Assembly: GCF_002933875.1 (NCBI RefSeq)
Contig: NZ_BFAV01000092.1
Coordinates: 16,987-80,986, forward strand
DNA from: Desulfocucumis palustris
GTDB taxonomy: Bacteria; Bacillota; Desulfotomaculia; Desulfotomaculales; Desulfocucumaceae
Length of the DNA: 64,000 nucleotides
Direction: 5' to 3'
How positions within the stretch are numbered: position 1 is the stretch's first letter; every line of letters begins with the position of its first letter. The position numbers and the translations under genes were made by a program. This document shows positions 16,513-25,473 of the stretch, in pieces. The notes beneath the pieces were generated by a model. It searched no databases. It had not been told where the DNA came from and worked only from the letters and a program-made list of their open reading frames with translations.

Positions 16513-18396
16513 ATGAATAGTGGCGACAATTTAACAGAAAATCCAAAATTTTTGCTTATTAGAAAATTTATTACCTGGTTTGCCGCTTTGTCGGTTCTGT
16601 TTCATATTGCCGCGGTTTCTATTTTTCCTGTGGATCCGTGGGTTTTAAGAGGCGCTCACGTAACCCTGGCCGGCATTGTTTTCTTTATCGGCTGTATCGC
16701 CACCAAGGAAGGAAAAATAGAAAAGGCATGGTATATAAGCCTTATTTTGGCCATTGCCAGCCTGGCCGTGGGCCTTTATATCATGTTTGAGTATTCGGAG
16801 CTGTATTACAGGCTGGGACTTAACCCGACCCGTTTGGATGTTGTAATGGGCCTGATCTGCATATTGGTGCTGTTTGAAATGACCAGGCGGCTTATGGGCC
16901 TGGCGCTTCCTTTAATAGCGGTGGCCTTCATTCTGTATTCGGTTTACGGGGGGTATTTACCGGGGGTTTTTGGGCACCGGGGCTTTTCCCTTTCCGATAC
17001 CGTAAGCTTTCTATTCAGCCCCCAGGGTATATATGGAACCGCTGTTCAGGCGTCAGCCTCCGTGGTGATTCTGTTTATTACCTTCGGGGCTTTCCTGAAT
17101 GTCTGCGGCGCCAGTAATCTTTTCATCAATTTGGCCCTTTCCCTGACCGGAAGAATAAGGGGGGGGACGGCTAAGGCGGCAATTGTGGCCAGTTCTCTTT
17201 TCGGCATGGTTTCCGGCAGCGCGGTGGCCAATGTTGCCACGGTGGGCACCTTCACAATCCCCTTGATGATCAGGGGGGGATACCAGAATCTCTTTGCCGG
17301 AGCTGTAGAGGCCGTCGGTTCCACCGGCGGGCAGTTAATGCCCCCGATCATGGGCACTTCGGCTTTTATTATGGCGGAGTTTTTGGGCATACCATATGTG
17401 GAGATTGCCCTTGCGGCTATTATACCGGCATTTCTTTATTACCTGGCGGTATTTTTACAGGTTGACTTCGAGGCGGTGCGCCTGGGCATCAAGGGCCTGC
17501 CCTCCAGCGAACTGCCAAAATTTTGGGAAACCGTAAAAAAACATGGCTATTTAATGCTGCCGATTCTTGTTTTGATGTACACGCTACTGGTTGTTCAGAG
17601 TTCCACCATCAGGGCGGGTCTGTTTGCCATATTGACAACCATCGCGCTGGGAGTGATAAGCCGCTCTTCCAGGCTTTCGCCGGGTAAAATTCTCAATGCC
17701 CTAAGTGACGGTATGACGGGAATTGTCAGCCTGGCCGCGGCAACAGCCACGGCGGGAATAATAGTCGGGGTATTAACCCTTACGGGCCTTGGCCTGAGAG
17801 TTGCCAGTATAATACTGTCCGTTGCCGGCGACAATTTGTTTTTGACGCTTCTCTTAACCATGATGATTTCAATTGTTCTGGGCATAGGATTGCCCACGGC
17901 CCCCTCTTATATAATTGCCGCTTCGGTGGCGGCCCCGGCCTTGATTAAACTGGGGGTGCCCGATTTGGCCGCCCACCTGTTTGTTTTTTACTATGCAGTT
18001 ATTTCCACAATTACTCCTCCGGAATGCCACGCCGCCTTTTCAGCCGGCGCCATAGCCCAGGCGGATCCCATGAAAACCGGATTTGTGGCCTTTAAGCTGG
18101 GGCTGGCGGCGCTTATCGTGCCCTTTGCCTTTGCCTATGACTCGGTGTTGCTGCTGGACGGCACGGTGGTGGAAGTCGCTTTGGCTGTCCTCACTTCATC
18201 CATCGGCATATACGCCCTGGCCCGCTCGACGTCCTACCCGGGCCATAACAGAGTTGAAAGGTTGATATTGTTTGTGGCCGCGGTGCTGCTGATAATACCG
18301 GGGATAAAGACTTTTGTGCCCGGTCTGGCCCTGCTGGCGGTGGGACATATCCGCGCGGCGGCAGGGTATATGAGGGCCAGAAATCTGAGTAACTGA
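16513..18396 (+). CDS. TRAP transporter fused permease (DctQM type)
   Basis: A 627-residue integral membrane protein in which the small DctQ-like and large DctM-like subunits are fused, as is usual beside TAXI binding proteins. About four N-terminal helices are followed by the DctM core, with GMVSGSAVANVATVGTFTIPLM and STGGQLMPPIMGTSAFIMAE near residues 234-300 and ITPPECHAAFSAGAIAQADP near 500. It uses an ion gradient for uptake. GAAGGGGGG lies upstream of ATG 16513. It ends block A and is followed by the block B promoter. Confidence 0.94.
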   Translation: MNSGDNLTENPKFLLIRKFITWFAALSVLFHIAAVSIFPVDPWVLRGAHVTLAGIVFFIGCIATKEGKIEKAWYISLILAIASLAVGLYIMFEYSELYYRLGLNPTRLDVVMGLICILVLFEMTRRLMGLALPLIAVAFILYSVYGGYLPGVFGHRGFSLSDTVSFLFSPQGIYGTAVQASASVVILFITFGAFLNVCGASNLFINLALSLTGRIRGGTAKAAIVASSLFGMVSGSAVANVATVGTFTIPLMIRGGYQNLFAGAVEAVGSTGGQLMPPIMGTSAFIMAEFLGIPYVEIALAAIIPAFLYYLAVFLQVDFEAVRLGIKGLPSSELPKFWETVKKHGYLMLPILVLMYTLLVVQSSTIRAGLFAILTTIALGVISRSSRLSPGKILNALSDGMTGIVSLAAATATAGIIVGVLTLTGLGLRVASIILSVAGDNLFLTLLLTMMISIVLGIGLPTAPSYIIAASVAAPALIKLGVPDLAAHLFVFYYAVISTITPPECHAAFSAGAIAQADPMKTGFVAFKLGLAALIVPFAFAYDSVLLLDGTVVEVALAVLTSSIGIYALARSTSYPGHNRVERLILFVAAVLLIIPGIKTFVPGLALLAVGHIRAAAGYMRARNLSN

Positions 18397-18608
18397 CGGC
18401 ATTGGGCCATCCCTGGCAAAGCAGGCGCAGAAAGCCGGTCCTGCCAGGAGGTCCCGATTTCCTGATTATTTGGGGGTGCCGCCCCCTGATTACGCTGCCG
18501 CCGCTTTCTTGTTTAAAAAAGCTGTACAGGGATGTTTGTTTATTGGCCCTATATCGTCTCTATTTTCCGTCCGGGCCGGCGGGTATTTGAAGTGATCCGG
18601 TTATGTGG

Positions 18609-18720
18609 CCAATTCCTTTTTATTGGGTGGTAATAGGGGCTGTTATTGGGGAAAAAGGTAAATATAATTGCCCGTTCTCCGGGGTTTTCCGGCGTTTTTC
18701 AAATGGCATGGAACTTGCAC
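18609..18720 (+). promoter_or_regulatory. Sigma-54 promoter and upstream activator sites, block B
   Basis: TGGCATGGAACTTGCAC (18704-18720) matches the -24/-12 consensus with correct spacing. From about 18620 three phased ATTGGG-like motifs recur as in block A (TATTGGG, AATAGGGG, TATTGGGG), preceded by CCAATTC. The remaining gap (18397-18608) holds no supported gene. Confidence 0.82.
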
Positions 18721-18955
18721 TATATTCAGGAGCATCTGCTTAATTCATGGTAATATAAAAGTCTGTACGAAGCACTATAAAGGGGCATTATGGCCATTTG
18801 GCGCTCAAAACCCGGAGCGGGTGTCCGTGAAGAACCGATTTAATCCTGATTGGTTGTTTTAAATTACCCGGGATTTGTAAAAAAACGGGCCATTAATGCA
18901 GGTCGCCGCAGGAGCGTGAAATATTTCACCATATGACATGGCTGGGGGTGTTTTA

Positions 18956-20653
18956 TTGAACAATGTGCAAAAATTATCCACCGATGTGCTGGTGATTGGT
19001 GGAGGGGCTGCCGCTGCCATGGCCGCCCTGAGGGCTAATGAAAAGGGAGCCGCTACGCTGCTTATGAGTAAGTCAAGCTTTCCCTCGGGTTCCTCTCCCA
19101 TGGCCCGCAGCGGCTTTCAGGCGGCTGTGGGCCATTCGGACCCGGCGGATAGCCCGGAAATTCACTGTCAGGACACTTTAAAAGTTGGTGGCGGGCTAAA
19201 TAATCCGGGATTAGTAAGCCGCCTTAGCCGGGAGATTATCCGGATAGTTGACGACCTGGAAAAATGGGGCATTGATCTGATTAAAGACGGCGATAAATAT
19301 GCCCAAAGGCACCGGGTGGGCTGTACTTATCCCCGGCATCTGCACCATTATGACCGTACCGGCAAAGCATTGATGCAAACTTTAAAGCAGCAGGTGATTA
19401 AAAGCGGCATTCCTGTAATGACCGGCACAATGGTTATTGATCTATTGGCCGGCGACGGTTGTGTTTGCGGTGCTTTGGCCCTGGATTGCAACGAATTGAA
19501 GTGGCTGGTGGTGGAGGCCAAATCCGTGGTGCTGGCTACCGGTGGCGGCGGCCGCATCTATGCGACCACGGACAACCCTGCCGGGATGACCGGTGACGGC
19601 TACAGTATGGCTTTGAGGCAGGGCCTGCTGCTGATAGATATGGAAATGATTGAATTCCAGCTGTCGGTGTGCTATCCTCCGTCCATGAACAGCTACCCTC
19701 CCAATTCCAGCGCCTGGGTAGCCGCCGGAGCCCGTTTTTACAATGGCCTGGGCGAAAGATTTATGAAGAAGCATCAGCCTGAAACCCTGGAAAAGAGCAG
19801 CAGGGCGATGATTAACAGGGCGGTGGGGATAGAGATAAATGAGGGGCGCTGCACCAGAAACGGTGGTGTGTATCTTGATATTTCAAGCATTCCCCCGGAG
19901 GAAATCGCCCAAATAGGCCCATCCATCTCCCGGGCCTTTGCCAATAAAGGCGTGGATTTAACCTATCAGCCAATGGAATTGGCGCCCGGGGCGCATACGT
20001 TTTTAGGCGGGGTTTTAATCCGGGAAGATTGTTCCACGGAATTAAGCGGGCTTTACGCCGCCGGAGAAGTGGCGGGAGGTGTTCACGGGGCCAACCGGCT
20101 GGGCGGGAATGCGGTGACCGACCCCCTGGTATTTGGTGACCTGGCAGGCACTGCCGCCGCTGCTTACGCAAGCAAACACGAACTGAAAGAAAATACCGGT
20201 ATGGAAGCTGAAAAAATATTTTCGCTGGTCCGGGGATGGGATGAAGCGGCTTACGGGCTTTCGCCAAAAGAAAGCATCCAAAAGGTGCAAAATATTATGT
20301 CTGAAAATGTTGGTCTGGTTCGTTCCGGTCCCAAGCTGGAGCAGGCAATAGCCCGGCTGGAGGAAATGGAAAGGACAGATTTGCCCGGGCTGTCGGCCCG
20401 GGGGGAAAGTAACAGAGAAGTTGCGATAAATTTGAAACATTGTTTTGATTTCAGAAATATGCTTCTGTTGGGCAAGGCGATAGCCGTTTCGGCATTGGGC
20501 CGGGCTGAAAGCAGGGGAACCCATTACCGGCAGGATTTTTCCGAAAACAAGGGTGAGCGGTGGGCGAAACATGCGGGTATCCGTTTGCAGGACGGAAAGC
20601 TGAAAGCTAATTTTGTTGATCATAATGGGGAGGAGGTAGCCATTGATCAATAG
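18956..20653 (+). CDS. FAD-dependent oxidoreductase, fumarate reductase/L-aspartate oxidase type
   Basis: About 565 residues with the FAD-binding motif VIGGGAAAAMAAL at the N-terminus. A middle substrate-domain region contains RHLHHYDRTGKALM, then LATGGGGRIYATTDNPAGMTGDG near residues 195-217. The C-terminal FAD segment is LYAAGEVAGGVHGANRLGGNAVTD. The family reduces or oxidises C-C bonds next to carboxylates or ketones. TTG 18956 follows GGGGGTG; ATG 18938 lacks a ribosome site. No iron-sulfur or membrane-anchor partner is adjacent. The natural substrate is unknown, and the tautomerase downstream suggests an enol or oxo-acid intermediate. Confidence 0.85.
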   Translation: MNNVQKLSTDVLVIGGGAAAAMAALRANEKGAATLLMSKSSFPSGSSPMARSGFQAAVGHSDPADSPEIHCQDTLKVGGGLNNPGLVSRLSREIIRIVDDLEKWGIDLIKDGDKYAQRHRVGCTYPRHLHHYDRTGKALMQTLKQQVIKSGIPVMTGTMVIDLLAGDGCVCGALALDCNELKWLVVEAKSVVLATGGGGRIYATTDNPAGMTGDGYSMALRQGLLLIDMEMIEFQLSVCYPPSMNSYPPNSSAWVAAGARFYNGLGERFMKKHQPETLEKSSRAMINRAVGIEINEGRCTRNGGVYLDISSIPPEEIAQIGPSISRAFANKGVDLTYQPMELAPGAHTFLGGVLIREDCSTELSGLYAAGEVAGGVHGANRLGGNAVTDPLVFGDLAGTAAAAYASKHELKENTGMEAEKIFSLVRGWDEAAYGLSPKESIQKVQNIMSENVGLVRSGPKLEQAIARLEEMERTDLPGLSARGESNREVAINLKHCFDFRNMLLLGKAIAVSALGRAESRGTHYRQDFSENKGERWAKHAGIRLQDGKLKANFVDHNGEEVAIDQ

Positions 20654-20704
20654 TTGGGCATAATGCCGCTATTAAAGAAGGTTTTAATAAAGGAGGGTTT
20701 TAAT

Positions 20705-20890
20705 ATGCCGCTGATACAGATTTCCATGGTGGAAGGAAGAACAGTAGAGCAAAAGAGGGAGATTGCCAGGGTTGTTACCAGGGAAGTAGCCAGAATTGCA
20801 AATACAAAAGAAGAAAAAGTGAAAATCTATTTTACCGACATTAAGCCTGAAAACACCGCCTCCGGCGGTAAGCTGAAATCCGATTCATAA
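20705..20890 (+). CDS. 4-oxalocrotonate tautomerase family protein
   Basis: A 61-residue tautomerase whose mature N-terminus is Pro (MPLIQISMVEG), the catalytic base of the family. It would interconvert enol and keto acids as an oligomer. The helix RTVEQKREIARVVTREVARI follows the first strand. The KIYFTDIKPENTASGG segment follows the family pattern. AAAGGAGGG just upstream fixes ATG 20705. The arginines usual near residue 39 of 4-OT are not obvious, so the reaction may differ. It lies between the flavoprotein and dehydrogenase B. Confidence 0.88.
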   Translation: MPLIQISMVEGRTVEQKREIARVVTREVARIANTKEEKVKIYFTDIKPENTASGGKLKSDS

Positions 20891-20922
20891 TACTTTGCTT
20901 TAAAGGAAGAGAGGTTAGGAGA

Positions 20923-21951
20923 ATGCTTGCAGCTGTATTGCATGGTCCCTACGATATGCGGGTTGAAGAGGTGGAAACCCCCGTTCCGGGTAAGGGGGAA
21001 GTTTTGCTGCGCATTAAAGCCTGCGCTATCTGCGGCTCCGATCTTCACGCCTATAAAGGCAAACACCAGAAAGTAACTTTTCCCAGAATTCTCGGTCATG
21101 AATTTTCCGGGGTAATTGAAGCGCTGTCGCCTGAAATAAAAGATTTTAAAGTTGGGGACCGGGTAGTGGTGGATACGAATAAGACCTGCGGACAATGTCC
21201 CCAATGCAAGGCCGGCAGACCAAACCTGTGCAAAACAACAGTAAATTTCGGGTTCAAAATGGACGGCGCTTTTGCTGAATTTGTCAGGGTGCCTGAGGGA
21301 ATAAACATATATAAAATGCCGGAAAGCATCTCCTTTGAAGAAGCGGCCCTGGCGCAGCCGCTGGGGGTGGCGCTTAACGCCGTCAGAAGAAGGGCGGTTG
21401 TGACGGTTGGCGACACGGTGGCCGTATTGGGAGCCGGCCCCATTGGGCTCAGCGCGGCGGCGCTGGCAAAGGCCTGCGGGGCACAGGTTCTGGTCACGGA
21501 TACAGAGGACTTCAGGCTGGAGATCGCTAAAAAAATGGGCGCCGACGAAGTGGTAAACGTATTAAAAGATGATGTGGTCGGCAAGTCCCTGGAATTCACG
21601 AGGCAAAACGGCTTTGACAAGGTTATTGAAGCCGTTGGGGGAATGCAGGATACCACCATTCAACAAACAACCCAGATTGTCAAGCCCGGCGGATTAATAG
21701 TGGTGGTCGGCAACTTCTCCGGCAATAAAGCGACATTGCGGATTACTGAATTTAAAGACCGGGAAATAGAAATAAGGGGCTCCAGGGGGCAGCACGGCAC
21801 GGTGCCGTATTGCCTGAAGCTGATAGAGTCCGGTGTGATAGACGTTAAACCGATGATTACCCACACTATAGCACTGGATGGGATTGTCAAGGGTCTTGAA
21901 CGCCTGGAGGAGCAGAAGGGCCGGACCATGAAAGTAATTGTCAAATTTTAA
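20923..21951 (+). CDS. Zinc-dependent medium-chain alcohol dehydrogenase, copy B
   Basis: A 342-residue paralogue of the protein at 14263 with the same zinc ligands (Cys37, His59-Glu60; structural Cys89, 92, 95, 103) and the motif AVLGAGPIGLSAA. AGGAG (20916-20920) precedes ATG 20923. It is preceded by tautomerase and followed by a tripartite tricarboxylate transporter, whereas copy A is followed by a TRAP transporter. The shared tail motif (KP-IT-HT-I in B, MPMLTHTV in A) supports common descent. Substrate unknown; likely a hydroxy acid or polyol imported by the neighbouring carrier. Confidence 0.9.
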   Translation: MLAAVLHGPYDMRVEEVETPVPGKGEVLLRIKACAICGSDLHAYKGKHQKVTFPRILGHEFSGVIEALSPEIKDFKVGDRVVVDTNKTCGQCPQCKAGRPNLCKTTVNFGFKMDGAFAEFVRVPEGINIYKMPESISFEEAALAQPLGVALNAVRRRAVVTVGDTVAVLGAGPIGLSAAALAKACGAQVLVTDTEDFRLEIAKKMGADEVVNVLKDDVVGKSLEFTRQNGFDKVIEAVGGMQDTTIQQTTQIVKPGGLIVVVGNFSGNKATLRITEFKDREIEIRGSRGQHGTVPYCLKLIESGVIDVKPMITHTIALDGIVKGLERLEEQKGRTMKVIVKF

Positions 21952-22008
21952 GACTTCCGCGTAAGGTTTTTATTATAATGCCGGTTACATTATATGGGGG
22001 GGAAGTAC

Positions 22009-23010
22009 ATGTTTATTCATACCGGAAGGTTAAAATTATTTTTAATATTGAGCTTGCTGGTGATTGCCGCCCTGGCCGTTTCCGGCTGCGGGGGCGGCGG
22101 AACCGGTGAACAGGCCAAGGATGATTATCCGGCCAAGGAGATTACCTTTCTCCAGTGGAATGACCCCGGGTCCGCAGGCGACACTTATGTAAGGACAATC
22201 ACCAAGCTTGCTGAAGCGGAGCTTGGGCAGCCGATTAAAATTGTTACTAAAACCGGAGGTAATGGAGCGGAAGCGCTGGTAGATGTTTTGAAGGCTCCCG
22301 GGGACGGTTATACCCTGTCCCACTTTTCCTCAAGCCTGTCGGGTTTTATGAATATGCCCGGTTTTCCAGCCAAGGCGGAAGATTTTGATTATCTTGTCAG
22401 GGCGCAGGTAAGCACCTATATGCTGGCGGTGAATTCAAAACTGCCCATAAAAAATGTCGATGAATTTATAGCTTACGCCAAACAGAATCCGGATAAATTG
22501 TCCATAACCGGTTCCAGAATCGGCTCCGTGCACCACCAAAACCTGTTCAATATGATTAATGAGGCCGGGGTGTCCTTGAAATATGTTCCCCAGGAGGGCG
22601 GAAGCGCGGCTTTAAAGGAAGTGCTGGGAGGCCATGTGGATGGCCTGGTTTATGATCCCGCCCAAATACTTCCCTATGTGCAAGAGGGCACCTTGCGTCC
22701 CATAGTGGTTTTCGCCGAGGAAAAAGACGCCAACTATCCGGATGTTCCCACCATTAATGAAGCAGGTTTTAAAATGAAACCCAGCTATCAAGTCCGCGGT
22801 GTAATGGCAAAGAAAGGAATACCGGATAATAGAAAGGAAATCATTGTAAATGCCTTTAACAAAGCGATGGAAACAGCGGAATGGGAGGAATACCTGAAAA
22901 AAACCAATACAACATACAAAAAAATGACTCCCGAAGACTTTACCGCTGAATTCCTGGCGGAAACCACTGAGGCCAATGATTATCTTAAAAAGATAGGTAT
23001 AGTCAAGTAA
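22009..23010 (+). CDS. TctC-type tripartite tricarboxylate transporter binding lipoprotein
   Basis: A 333-residue exported binding protein with a lipobox VSGC and mature Gly-rich linker. Family features are PAKEITFLQWNDPGSAGD near residue 38, the KTGGNGAEALVDVLKAPGDGYTL block, and YVPQEGGSAALKEVLGGHVDGL near residue 195. I choose ATG 22009, preceded by GGGGGGGAAG; ATG 21994 would place this site inside the gene. It should deliver a carboxylate to TctA/TctB downstream. A GC-rich hairpin separates it from tctB. Confidence 0.93.
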   Translation: MFIHTGRLKLFLILSLLVIAALAVSGCGGGGTGEQAKDDYPAKEITFLQWNDPGSAGDTYVRTITKLAEAELGQPIKIVTKTGGNGAEALVDVLKAPGDGYTLSHFSSSLSGFMNMPGFPAKAEDFDYLVRAQVSTYMLAVNSKLPIKNVDEFIAYAKQNPDKLSITGSRIGSVHHQNLFNMINEAGVSLKYVPQEGGSAALKEVLGGHVDGLVYDPAQILPYVQEGTLRPIVVFAEEKDANYPDVPTINEAGFKMKPSYQVRGVMAKKGIPDNRKEIIVNAFNKAMETAEWEEYLKKTNTTYKKMTPEDFTAEFLAETTEANDYLKKIGIVK

Positions 23011-23180
23011 TAACCAGTTGCCTCCGGCTAACACCCTTTTAGCCGGTAAAAGCAATATTTTGGCATGGGCACTGCAACTTGCCGGTAAAGCCTGATTCAG
23101 TATTGCCCGCAATGATAAACCAGGGAAGAAGGCCAGCGGTAATCAGCCATGCCGAGCGGGATGCAACCCGTGCCCCGGAG

Positions 23181-23226
23181 GCCGCCTGCCTGCCGTGACC
23201 GTCGCCGGTCACGGCAGGCAGGCGGC
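23181..23226 (+). promoter_or_regulatory. Perfect 20-bp GC-rich hairpin between tctC and tctB
   Basis: Arms 23181-23200 and 23207-23226 pair perfectly around a 6-base loop. An outer CCGGAG/CTCCGG pair may extend the structure. No T-run follows. The rest of 23011-23447 shows no gene. It mirrors the hairpin between binding protein and permease in block A and probably sets the binding-protein to permease ratio. Confidence 0.7.
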
Positions 23227-23447
23227 AGCATCTGCTCCGGTACGAGCATCCTTTGTCTGACCGCCATTACGGTGTTTTAATATGAAAATCCATCTGGGAT
23301 TCTTTATATTCGATTAAGGGCTGCGTTTCATCGCTGGTTTAGGTGATTATTTCAGAAAATACTGTTTATGGCTGGAAAAACGGAAGTTATTTTAAAAAGT
23401 ATCCGGTTTTTTCCTGGAAGCATAACTGGAACAGAGGTGGTGATTCA

Positions 23448-23870
23448 ATGAGAACAGCTAATTTTGGCTTATCCATAATTATTTTTATAGTAAGCATATT
23501 TTTGTTTGTGAAAACTTCCTCTTTCCCCCCTTCATTGCAATCAGGTTTGCCGGGGCCTGATTTCTGGCCCAAATTTTTGTTGATATTATTAATGTGTTTC
23601 TGTTTTTTGCTTTTTATTATCACTTTAAGGGAGCCGGAGCAAAAAATCGACTGGCAATTAAAAGGAATTTATAAGTATATTGTTTTAACCGCTGTTTATC
23701 TTGTGGCCATGCGTCCGCTGGGCTTTTTAGCCGCCACATTATTGTTTGTGCCAATTATGTTATATCTTTTGGGTATGAGAAAATGGCATTTAATTGTAAT
23801 GGTTCCCTTATTATTTGTTGCGGGAGTATATTTGATTTTGGAAGTGCTGCTTGGAGTCACTCTGGTTTAA
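23448..23870 (+). CDS. TctB-type small permease subunit
   Basis: A 140-residue membrane protein with about four helices and the SGLPGPDFWPKFLLILL motif of TctB/DUF1468 proteins. It partners TctA in tripartite tricarboxylate transporters. ATG 23448 is preceded by AGAGGTGG; the open frame extends upstream to 23343 but without a ribosome site near those starts. It is more AT-rich than its neighbours. tctA begins 25 bases after its stop. Confidence 0.88.
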   Translation: MRTANFGLSIIIFIVSIFLFVKTSSFPPSLQSGLPGPDFWPKFLLILLMCFCFLLFIITLREPEQKIDWQLKGIYKYIVLTAVYLVAMRPLGFLAATLLFVPIMLYLLGMRKWHLIVMVPLLFVAGVYLILEVLLGVTLV

Positions 23871-23895
23871 TTAACAAGGCACAGGGGGGGTTTAA

Positions 23896-25386
23896 ATGGG
23901 GGAACTATTTAACGGGTTTTTGGCTGTCTTCACCTTATCAAATCTAGGAGCAATCTTTTTAGGTATTGCCATTGGAATTATTTTAGGGGCAATACCGGGA
24001 ATAGGCGCCTCCGCGGCACTGGCTATTTTTTTGCCATTGACTTTAAGTATGCCGGTGGAAAGCGCCATATTATTTCTAATAGCTATTTATGCGGCTGCGG
24101 AGTACGGCGGCTCAATTTCGGCGATTATAATCAACGCTCCCGGAACGGGTGCCGCCGCTGCCACCATTTTAGACGGATATCCCATGGCCCAAAAAGGTCA
24201 GCCGGGTAAAGCCCTGGGCACTTCCCTGGTTTCAAGTGTCAGCGGCGGGACAATCAGCGCTATTATTCTGGCCACCCTTGCCCCCCCGCTGGCGCTATTC
24301 GGCTTGAAGTTCGGGCCGTCGGAAATGTTTGCGCTGGCCCTTTGCGGCATAGCCATTATAGCCAGCTTAACCAGTGACAATGTTATTAAAGGCTGGATAT
24401 CGGCAATGCTGGGTTTGCTGCTGGCCACAGTGGGGATTGACCCGTTCGTCGGGTTTGGGCGTTATACCTTCGATATGCCCTCATTGATGAGCGGAATCAG
24501 CGAAATACCCGTCATGATCGGCTTGTTTGCCCTGGCTGAAGGATTCAGGATGCTGGAGAATATTAAAACCAATGGTGATGAGGCCGGTTTTAAAGGAATC
24601 GAGCCGGGAGAGGGAATTACCTTTAAGGAATTTCTCCAGTTAAAATTTACTATTTTGAGAAGTGGTATAATAGGCTCCATTATTGGGGCCGTTCCCGGTG
24701 TGGGGGCCAGTGTGGCTTCATTCATAGCCTACGACGTCGCAAAGCGCTCCTCCAAAACACCCGGGGAGTTCGGAAAGGGGCATATTGAAGGTGTTTCAGC
24801 CCCCGAGGCCGCCAACAACGCGCTGGTCGGCGGCGCTCTGGTGCCAGCTCTTTCACTGGGTATTCCCGGTTCAGCCAGTGTCGCCATTTTAATGGGCGCG
24901 CTGATTATGCACGGATTAACCCCCGGGCCCTTTTTGCTTCGTGACAGCCCCAACCTGGTATATTTGATCTTTGGCGGGTACTTTGTGGGAAACTTCGTGT
25001 TATTGCTGCTGGGATTGCTTGGTATTAAAGCAGTTCTTCAATTTTTGAAAATACCGGTTAATATTTTGGCCCCCTTGATTATAGCCGTTACTTTTTTGGG
25101 CGCCTATTTGTATGGCAACAGTTATTCCGACATGGTGGTTATGTTTATTTTCGGTGTTGTAGGCTGGATATTTAAAAAGGTGAATATACCGGTGGTGCCG
25201 CTGGTCATTGCCCTGATTCTGGGGGATATGGTGGAAAGAAACCTGCTCAGCGCGCTGCTGATTTCAAACGGTGATCCCCTGGTGTTTGTAACCAGGCCAA
25301 TCAGCGCGATTCTTTTAATAGCTGCGGTTTTAACATTTGTACTGTCGATGAAAAAGAAGCAGGGCAAAACTTTAAAAAACGCGTAA
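23896..25386 (+). CDS. TctA-type large permease subunit
   Basis: A 496-residue membrane protein with about twelve helices. Family signatures are IPGIGASAALAIFLPLT near residue 33, GGSISAIIINAPGTGAAAA near 75 and a second pseudo-repeat GAVPGVGASVASFIAYDVAKRSS near 260. It forms the transport channel with TctB and uses the ion gradient. The ribosome site is AGGGGGG and ATG is 23896. Together with tctC it completes block B uptake. Confidence 0.95.
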   Translation: MGELFNGFLAVFTLSNLGAIFLGIAIGIILGAIPGIGASAALAIFLPLTLSMPVESAILFLIAIYAAAEYGGSISAIIINAPGTGAAAATILDGYPMAQKGQPGKALGTSLVSSVSGGTISAIILATLAPPLALFGLKFGPSEMFALALCGIAIIASLTSDNVIKGWISAMLGLLLATVGIDPFVGFGRYTFDMPSLMSGISEIPVMIGLFALAEGFRMLENIKTNGDEAGFKGIEPGEGITFKEFLQLKFTILRSGIIGSIIGAVPGVGASVASFIAYDVAKRSSKTPGEFGKGHIEGVSAPEAANNALVGGALVPALSLGIPGSASVAILMGALIMHGLTPGPFLLRDSPNLVYLIFGGYFVGNFVLLLLGLLGIKAVLQFLKIPVNILAPLIIAVTFLGAYLYGNSYSDMVVMFIFGVVGWIFKKVNIPVVPLVIALILGDMVERNLLSALLISNGDPLVFVTRPISAILLIAAVLTFVLSMKKKQGKTLKNA

Positions 25387-25473
25387 AGACCGAAAGTCCC
25401 TTATGTTTTGGATTGGGACCGGAAGGCCGGCCCGGTATCCCCGGACTATATGGAAAGAAGAGTAGTTATATTG

